A DNA stretch of 5,432 nucleotides. It comes from Paracoccaceae bacterium. Its GTDB lineage: Bacteria > Pseudomonadota > Alphaproteobacteria > Rhodobacterales > Rhodobacteraceae. The notes beneath the pieces were generated by a model. It did not search any database, was not told where the DNA came from, and saw only the letters and a list, made by a program, of their open reading frames with translations. Positions 5,367 to 5,432 of the stretch are shown here, in pieces. Location: the NCBI GenBank assembly GCA_018222665.1, contig JAAEZW010000147.1, positions 1 through 5,432 of the forward strand. Reading direction: 5' to 3'. The first letter of the stretch is position 1. Every line of letters starts with the position of its first letter. A program made the position numbers and the translations under genes.

Positions 5367-5404
5367 TTGGCGTGTGGCGATTCGCGTTGCACGCCGGTTT
5401 TTTT
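5367..5404 (+). terminator. Intrinsic terminator or leader attenuator
   Basis: GGCGTG (5369-5374) pairs with CACGCC (5390-5395), and TT before and GG after can add wobble pairs. A small inner GCG/CGC stem lies in the loop. Seven T residues follow (5398-5404). This is a normal Rho-independent terminator for secE, but its position only about 13 bases after a predicted start site also fits an attenuator. Confidence 0.65.
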
Positions 5405-5432
5405 GGTGCTAACGCGACGTGAAATCGGCGTG

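Noticed and set aside
1..5432. CRISPR arrays, insertion sequences or terminal inverted repeats
   Set aside because: No regularly spaced repeats, transposase motifs or matching element ends were seen on reading both strands.

Overview
The window looks like a chromosomal segment of a marine-type alphaproteobacterium, most likely Rhodobacterales (Roseobacter-like). The evidence is the gene order rapZ, EIIA-Man, HPr, acyltransferase, the Rhodobacterales-like protein sequences, and a tRNA-Trp placed upstream of secE. Codon use is fairly A/T-rich for that order. The genus cannot be fixed from the sequence alone.

Left block (1-1899, + strand): the 3' end of rapZ, a mannose-type PTS EIIA protein, HPr, and a PlsC-like acyltransferase, packed with gaps of 26, 13 and 2 bases. 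The first three belong to the incomplete, regulatory PTS of alphaproteobacteria, which relays phosphate rather than importing sugar. The acyltransferase probably shares their transcript. Convergent to it, with a 2-base gap, is a complete 3-hydroxybutyryl-CoA dehydrogenase (1902-2777, - strand).

Middle block (2921-4669): two broken genes flank an intact tRNA-Trp(CCA). The first (2921-3681, +) encodes a protein of about 253 residues that I do not recognise. It is interrupted by one frameshift and one in-frame stop. The second (3828-4669, -) begins with a clear LuxR-type helix-turn-helix and continues into about 190 residues of unknown type. It is interrupted by three frameshifts and one TGA. 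In both, the indels sum to a clean open frame once repaired (254 and 281 codons including the stop), so they look like recently inactivated genes. Neighbouring genes are undamaged, which argues against generally poor sequence quality.

Right block (4670-5432): a gene-free control region with a promoter and two dyads, then secE (SecE translocase subunit), then a tail with a good promoter followed almost at once by an intrinsic terminator. nusG, the usual next gene, is not reached inside the window.

I saw no CRISPR array, insertion sequence, integrase or toxin-antitoxin pair. The most unusual content is the decayed HTH-plus-unknown-domain gene and the orphan pseudogene around the tRNA.
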